DNA of 64,000 nucleotides from Hofstenia miamia (taxonomy: Eukaryota; Xenacoelomorpha; Acoela). The stretch's first letter is position 1; each line of letters opens with the position of its first letter. The stretch is from the NCBI GenBank assembly GCA_004352715.1, contig SCFE01000004.1, positions 2,830,522 to 2,894,521 of the forward strand, read 5' to 3'. This document shows positions 58,900 to 64,000 of the stretch, in pieces. Below the pieces are notes generated by a model. That model saw only the letters and a list, made by a program, of their open reading frames with translations. It was not told the origin of the DNA and searched no databases. The position numbers were made by a program, and so were the translations under genes.

Positions 58900-59660
58900 T
58901 GCATATGACGTTAAATTATGCAGTTCTGATATTGACAATATTGTAAATGATTTCATGAAAACACAAACGTGGTCAAAGAATAATCTCTTATCCTTCAATA
59001 TCGACAAATTCAAATTTATTTGTTTGGTGTTAAGCAGCACATTGTATTTCTCTCCGATTATAGCAAATGATTTTACATCTGGGACTCACAATAACACCAA
59101 AAAGTCGCGGTTATTTTTTTTCTAATATTAAACACAATATTCAATATTCAATTCACTTTAAGATCGAATTAACTATGAACAAATCATTGATATTATCATG
59201 TCTAAGTTATGTTCTGATGGAATTATTCTCGTTCCTAATAGACAAGCTAGAAGCTTTTCAAAGTAGATTCTTTAAGCGGATACTACCAGGTCTTTATTAT
59301 AAATCACAATTTATACGTTTAAAAATGCTTCCGATACCCTACTAGTTTCAGTTAATTGATGTAATCTATTTTATTAAACTATTGAACGACCAAAATGATT
59401 TGGAGCTTTCAAAAATAATATCAGAATATTTACCAAGAAACTAAAGTCTTTTCGTTCTTCTAACCCTACAATTTTCAAATCAAATAGGAAATGCATCAAC
59501 CGGATCTCTTTATTTAAATAGAATTGCTATTCTTGCAAACTATATACATCAAAATACTTCCATAAATTTATACGGATTATTGAAACAGAGTGCCTTATGT
59601 CCATTATTAGTGTACTTTTTGTTCTATTTTATTACTGCTTAGTACCTGTATTTGGATAAT
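58900..59660 (+). pseudogene. Non-LTR retrotransposon RT/C-terminal fragment
   Basis: The + strand reads DVKLCSS (a motif C remnant) then WSKNNLLSFNIDKFKF, SGTHNNTKKSRLFF, then the open frame with ELFSFLIDKLEAFQSRFFKRILPGLY and a LINE-type QLIDVIYFIKLLNDQND tail near 59350. This is the palm-to-C-terminus part of a LINE RT. A short ATT-rich run follows the tail (about 59668-59700). The N-terminal RT and endonuclease are missing. Confidence 0.65.
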
Positions 59661-60062
59661 AAATCTTTATTATTATTTTTATTATTTATTATTACTACTA
59701 TTTTTAAACTAAAACATCAAAATAACTGAATGAAACGTGTTTGCTGGACCCTTATTCCTGTTATTACAACTACGAATATAATTAGCTGCTCACACAGACT
59801 TATGTTCTATGTTTACTGGTAAATTAGTCAACAGATATCTATATATATATATATATATATATAAGATTGGGAAATTAGGAATTTCGTGAAATCCCTAAAA
59901 TTCAGTGAATTTGTGAAATTGGTATTTCATTTACCTAACTTCATAAAAACATTAAAATATTAAACATAACCCTAACCCCAACGCCAACTCTTCAAACTTA
60001 GCTGTTTTATGAAATGTTTAAAAGAAGTGATTGTAATTTATTAATTCCTACAAAATTTGTAT
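59661..60062. other. AT-rich flank
   Basis: (TA)n at about 59840-59862. Then a GGGAAATTAGGAATTTCGTGAAATCCC stretch with inverted AGGAATTTCGTGAAATCC-like words and CCCTAACCCCAACGCCAAC near 59970; no gene. Confidence 0.4.
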
Positions 60063-60109
60063 CTGAAGATGATTTAGTAAATGGAAACCGGTGAGATATG
60101 ATGCTCACC
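60063..60109 (+). repeat. Penelope-like terminal motif with two hairpins
   Basis: CTGAAGA at 60063, an ATTTA/TAAAT stem, GAAACCGG at 60084-60091, and a GGTGAG/CTCACC hairpin at 60090-60109. The layout parallels 39929-39957 at the end of the Penelope-like element, with CTGAAGA in place of CTGATGA. Probably the 3' end of another decayed Penelope-like copy; no coding part is seen upstream. Confidence 0.4.
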
Positions 60110-60333
60110 ACTATTGTTTCTAAATATATATATAAACTAAAGGTGTTTCATTTTTTATAAGATCAGATTCATTAAAATTGGATCAGTTTAATTAAGCTGT
60201 TCAAACAGTAATAATGTATCATTATAAAAAGTGAAATTCAGAACGCAAATCATTCAATTTTCATGCCAAGGTTCATTCTAGTTTACGATTTTGCCTTGAA
60301 ATATTACCACTAGTATTATTTTTACTATAATTA

Positions 60334-60368
60334 ATATCTATCTATCTATCTATCTATATATATATATT
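60334..60368. repeat. (ATCT)n followed by (TA)n microsatellite
   Basis: About four ATCT units then TA repeats. Confidence 0.7.
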
Positions 60369-61440
60369 TATATAATTGTTGAGCAATCAGACCTTGAAAA
60401 TGTAAATTCTATTAGTTATAAAATATTTTTCTTCAAAACCAGAAACTATATTTCGTTGGGGAATTGCAAATTTCATAACACAACACATATGTTTGTTATA
60501 TTCAACCGATTGCTGCGAAGCTCAACATTGATTACTGGAAAATGAAGAAGGCTGTTGGAGATTTTTCCCAATTTATGATTTGGGATCTATGTTGTTTCAG
60601 GCCAAGAAATTAAATAATTATTTTATGGTTAATAAAATGATTTCAATGGACTCACCAACATTATACGGAGGTGTTAGCATCTGCCACTACTTTCAAGGGA
60701 CAGCACGTTATTTGAAAATACTTGAGCATATTTGGCAGATGTGAATCTGATCTGTTCAATTAGTGTAATCAGATATGCTTAAAAAAATATTGTAATAGTA
60801 GCATGCTCTCTATGATCGACATTTCATTTCTGCTTGTAACCTAAATTTAATTTTAAAATCTGTTCTATGTTTTATACTTGTACTCTGGGACGGATTCGAA
60901 GGATTTGGTAAGGAAAATGTAAATACTCATCTACTTTAGTTAATTTGTTACAAGAAGAACATGTCTGATTATCTTCTAAGCTAAATTCTAGCAATCAGAC
61001 AAAATATAAGTTGAGAACGGATGCAAATCCTAATAAACAATCATTTGAAAAGGACTTGAAATAAGAAAGGTTGATTAATATCTAGCATTTGTGCTACTCA
61101 AGCAGTGATGTAGCCAAGATGATATAGGGGTATACATACCTCTTCATCAGACATGAACATTTGCCGAAAATTTCGCCCCAAGCCCACCCTGCCCATATTT
61201 ATTAATGACAAATTGCCCCATTTTACTATTCTATTTTGCAATATTATTTAATTTTTTCAGTTTGTCAGACCAAGCTCGGTAAGTTAGAAAAACTAAATCT
61301 TATTTTTCAAAAATTTTTTTATATATAATTGCATTTACTAAGATTATGTTAATTTGTATGCATCATTGCGTAATAGGAAGTTATTTTTGAAGTCTGGCCC
61401 ATTTCTTAAAACTTTTTTCAATATCTCGGAGCAAGCATTG
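60369..61440. other. AT-rich region without a recognised gene
   Basis: No coding frame or known element identified. Confidence 0.5.
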
Positions 61441-61560
61441 CCAAGGCACAGAGTTGTAGTTGCCTTGGCTGGCTTTGAGCCATTTTTCGATAGCTATCTG
61501 CGCCTGGGCTGGGCTGGGCTGGGCTGGATTGGGCTGATCTGAGCTGGGCTGTGCTTGAGT
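61441..61560 (+). repeat. G-rich (GGGCT)n-type island
   Basis: GGCACAGAGTTGTAGTTG leads into GCTGGGCTGGGCTGGGCTGG at about 61506-61530 and degenerate GGGCT units to about 61555. The lead-in recurs near 62415 and in variant form near 62998, each again followed by G-rich words. Confidence 0.6.
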
Positions 61561-64000
61561 CGCCTTTTTTAATATGTTTATACTTAAAATGTGCTTAGGT
61601 CGAAATCGTGAGCAAATATTTGAATACAGGATTTAAATGATATTCATTTAATTTATTCTACAATAATATGTTTGGTTTAATCTCAAAATTTCTTCATACA
61701 TCATTCCGAACATTGCAGTTGATTTACTTATTGGTAACAAAGAAGAGTGCAATTGTTTCAATTAACGAGATTAACATCCGTTATTTGGATACTAATCTTT
61801 AGAGTTCTCAAGAATGTTTATTTACAGTTATTTAAACATATATATATAACTCAAACGGAAATGCTGAATTTAAGAAGCATTGCTCAAAAGATGTTCTGAA
61901 TTCAGGCAATGTCTTTCGTAGTCTGAGAGCGACTTCTCTTATGTTGGCTTAAATATTACCTCAAAAAGAAGAGTTTTATTGGTCCAGAAAATGTGGAGGC
62001 GCTAGAACTTCTAAGAGCAGCTAGCAATGCAGATCCTTTTAATTACAGTACATTAAAAAGCTGAAAATCTAGGCGGAGCTTAGCCAGTTTCTCTACTTAT
62101 ATTTGGACTGGGCTTGATTTTTTTTTTAAAATTAATATGGATAGCAGGTTCTCTTTAATTTACGTATTAAGACTGTACTGCAATCTGTAAATTTTGTGCA
62201 CGGCCTCCATTAGAAATTAGTGTTGGTTCACAGAACCCAAAATAGCCTAGGTCAGTTATTTCTCATATAGGGGTTAGCCCGGCATATTGTCCCATTATAA
62301 GATATGGAGATTTTGCAAAAGCATTGGATGTTTTGTTGAAAAATTAGTTAAGATTCATACATGCTTCAGGCGGATGAAAAAGTTTTGACACAAATTTTCA
62401 TCATAGCATTGCAGCACAGAGTTGGAAGTGGCTGATAAATTTTGGCCGGGCCAGTAGTTGGCCTGCAACAGCTAATACCGGTCGTTAATTTTTATTTGCA
62501 TTGTATATTCATTTTGCTCTCGAAAATTAGAATTGGTGATACAAAGAAGTGATGTTGCATAACGCAAAATTTCAAACTATTTTAACGAAATTTTTAGCAA
62601 AACACAATTTTGATAATTTCGTTATATCAATTTTTTGGTCATCTTTAATCCATTTTTCATTTTTCAGCGAATTTAAGTTTTGAACGTTTCAGTTGGTTTA
62701 GTAAGTTTATTTTTGTTTTGATAGTTAAATTATATAATATTACAAGCAGTCTTATCAATCATTATGGCTTATATTGATATGACAATTGAACAATAAATAA
62801 GTATAAATAAAGAAATATACATGTGAAAATTTTTCCACTAAAACCAAACATATTTACTCGTCCAGTAGGATGTGTTAAGCTTCTCAACTGATATTTGCGA
62901 TTGAATGTGCTTGCCACTTAACATTTTTCCAATACAATTGTAGTGTTTTCTCCAATACTACAAAAATTATCGGCTGGTAGCCAGTTCCATCTCAGGCAGC
63001 ACCAGAGTTGGAGTTGGGTGGGCCTAAAGTTGGGCCGAGCTATGCTGTGCTGGGCTTGGGCCGGATTTTCCACATAACAATTTGGGCGGGTTATGAGAGG
63101 TAATCACATTTTATATATACATCAAAAATAGTCGGCATTACCAATACACCTGCGCTATTGTTACCTATCACTGTTTTTTGAAAAAAGATATCTCAGCTAC
63201 TGAAAATATAGCCAAACATGATCTTCAAAATTTGTCATGAATATAATTCATAGTCACAAAAATCAAACAATGTCTTTGTAGTATTCTAGTAAGCTCAATA
63301 GTTAGCAGATTAAGGAGGATGCTTTATATGCAGACTTTGTTATCAATACACAAACCAGGTGTGCTGTTTATAGTATGACCATATATGGCAAGACGAAATT
63401 TTTGGCCATCCACTATTGCAATATTTGGAATTTCGTCCATACATTATAGCCATAATGGCAATTATGTAAAATATGTTGAATAATGGAAAATGTACGTAGG
63501 ATGCATGTGGTATTGACAATTTAAAAAAGTGATTTCAAATATTTGGTAAAATGAATACGCAACCATTCTGCGCAACCATTCTGGTATTAGAAAGGCACAA
63601 GCCATTCACTAGGTTGCAGAACTACTTTGAAGCATTCAGAAACAAATCTTAAAAAAAGCAAATTATTTTTGTTAGTTTTCAAAACAACACGTTTTGTTGT
63701 GATTCACAAAAATGCCATTCGATTAGTTGTTACGACTCTACGATCTCTAAGTTTGGCCCTCAACAATGTAGAAAAATATATAGGTATGCCTAATTAAGGT
63801 TTGCTCTTCCATAACACCCTATATTGTCTACATAAGCAGTGTTCGACAACTTACGGATGATTTCTAATATTGAAAATTTTGAAAAATAAAAAGTGTTCGA
63901 TTTTATTTAAATATCAAGATTATATTTTTATCCAATTTCAAACGCTGTTTGTGCTCATAGATATAAAATGATTTCCATTGGACATCATTATTAATGCAAA
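61561..64000. other. Region without a recognised gene
   Basis: Two further G-rich patches, 62412-62470 (CACAGAGTTGGAAGTGG ... GGCCGGGCC) and 62998-63066 (CACCAGAGTTGGAGTTGGG ... GTGCTGGGCTTGGGCC), are the same kind as at 61441. The rest to 64000 shows no coding frame or known element. Confidence 0.5.

Noticed and set aside
1-64000. CRISPR array, bacterial operon, or phage
   Set aside because: Spliced genes, LINEs, Penelope and Tc1 elements show an animal nuclear genome. The 62-bp repeats at 15.3 and 18 kb are directly adjacent without spacers.
1-64000. tRNA and rRNA genes
   Set aside because: I looked for B-box-like GTTCRANNC words with cloverleaf context and found none convincing. No rRNA-like conserved stretch was seen.

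Overview
This window is a piece of an AT-rich animal nuclear genome. It shows spliced genes with GT...AG introns and a very diverse set of decayed metazoan transposons: Polinton/Maverick-type DNA polymerase B, CR1-like and other non-LTR retrotransposons, a Penelope-like element with a GIY-YIG nuclease, R4/Dong-like reverse transcriptase, Tc1/mariner, and a hAT MITE. Long (TA)n arrays and eight N gaps show it is a draft assembly. An invertebrate (a cnidarian or lophotrochozoan would fit) is my best guess; the sequence alone does not fix the species.

Layout. 0.7-4.4 kb: a decayed Polinton-type DNA polymerase B on the + strand. 4.9-6.9 kb: two inverted arms around a minus-strand zinc-knuckle/nuclease retroelement C-terminus; a third arm at 19.9-20.5 kb abuts an R4/Dong-like RT fragment. 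11.5-15 kb: a CR1-like element with SGNH-esterase ORF1, a 2A-like motif, endonuclease, RT and a TTATC tail. 15.07-18.4 kb: a large inverted-repeat structure whose arms carry a 62-bp tandem repeat. 24.5-25.3 kb: one intact single-exon ORF of unknown function. 26.0-26.3 kb: a clean hAT MITE. 31-34.7 kb and 50.9-51.3 kb: three members of a small gene family encoding a secreted domain like the N-terminal (Het-C-like) part of VWA7. 37.3-42.7 kb: three adjoining retroelements (LINE minus, Penelope plus, LINE plus). 44.8-50.7 kb: two more LINE remnants and an 800-bp repeat that recurs inverted at 29.6 kb and, diverged, at 52.7 kb. 54.7-58 kb: a locally duplicated region with a short unknown ORF. 58.4-59.7 kb: Tc1 transposase and LINE remnants. 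60-64 kb: no gene seen, but several GC-rich degenerate pentamer islands.

The only convincing host genes are the VWA7/Het-C-like family and possibly the 285-codon ORF at 24.5 kb. The family members share one gene plan: exon 1 with signal peptide, a phase-1 intron, and exon 2 with the HSVQDFYSHSNYIE motif followed by a stop at the same place. They therefore look like stand-alone secreted domains rather than pieces of full-length VWA7. Most of the rest is transposon debris. Three single-N positions mark redundant joins in the assembly, so some apparent duplications are artefacts.
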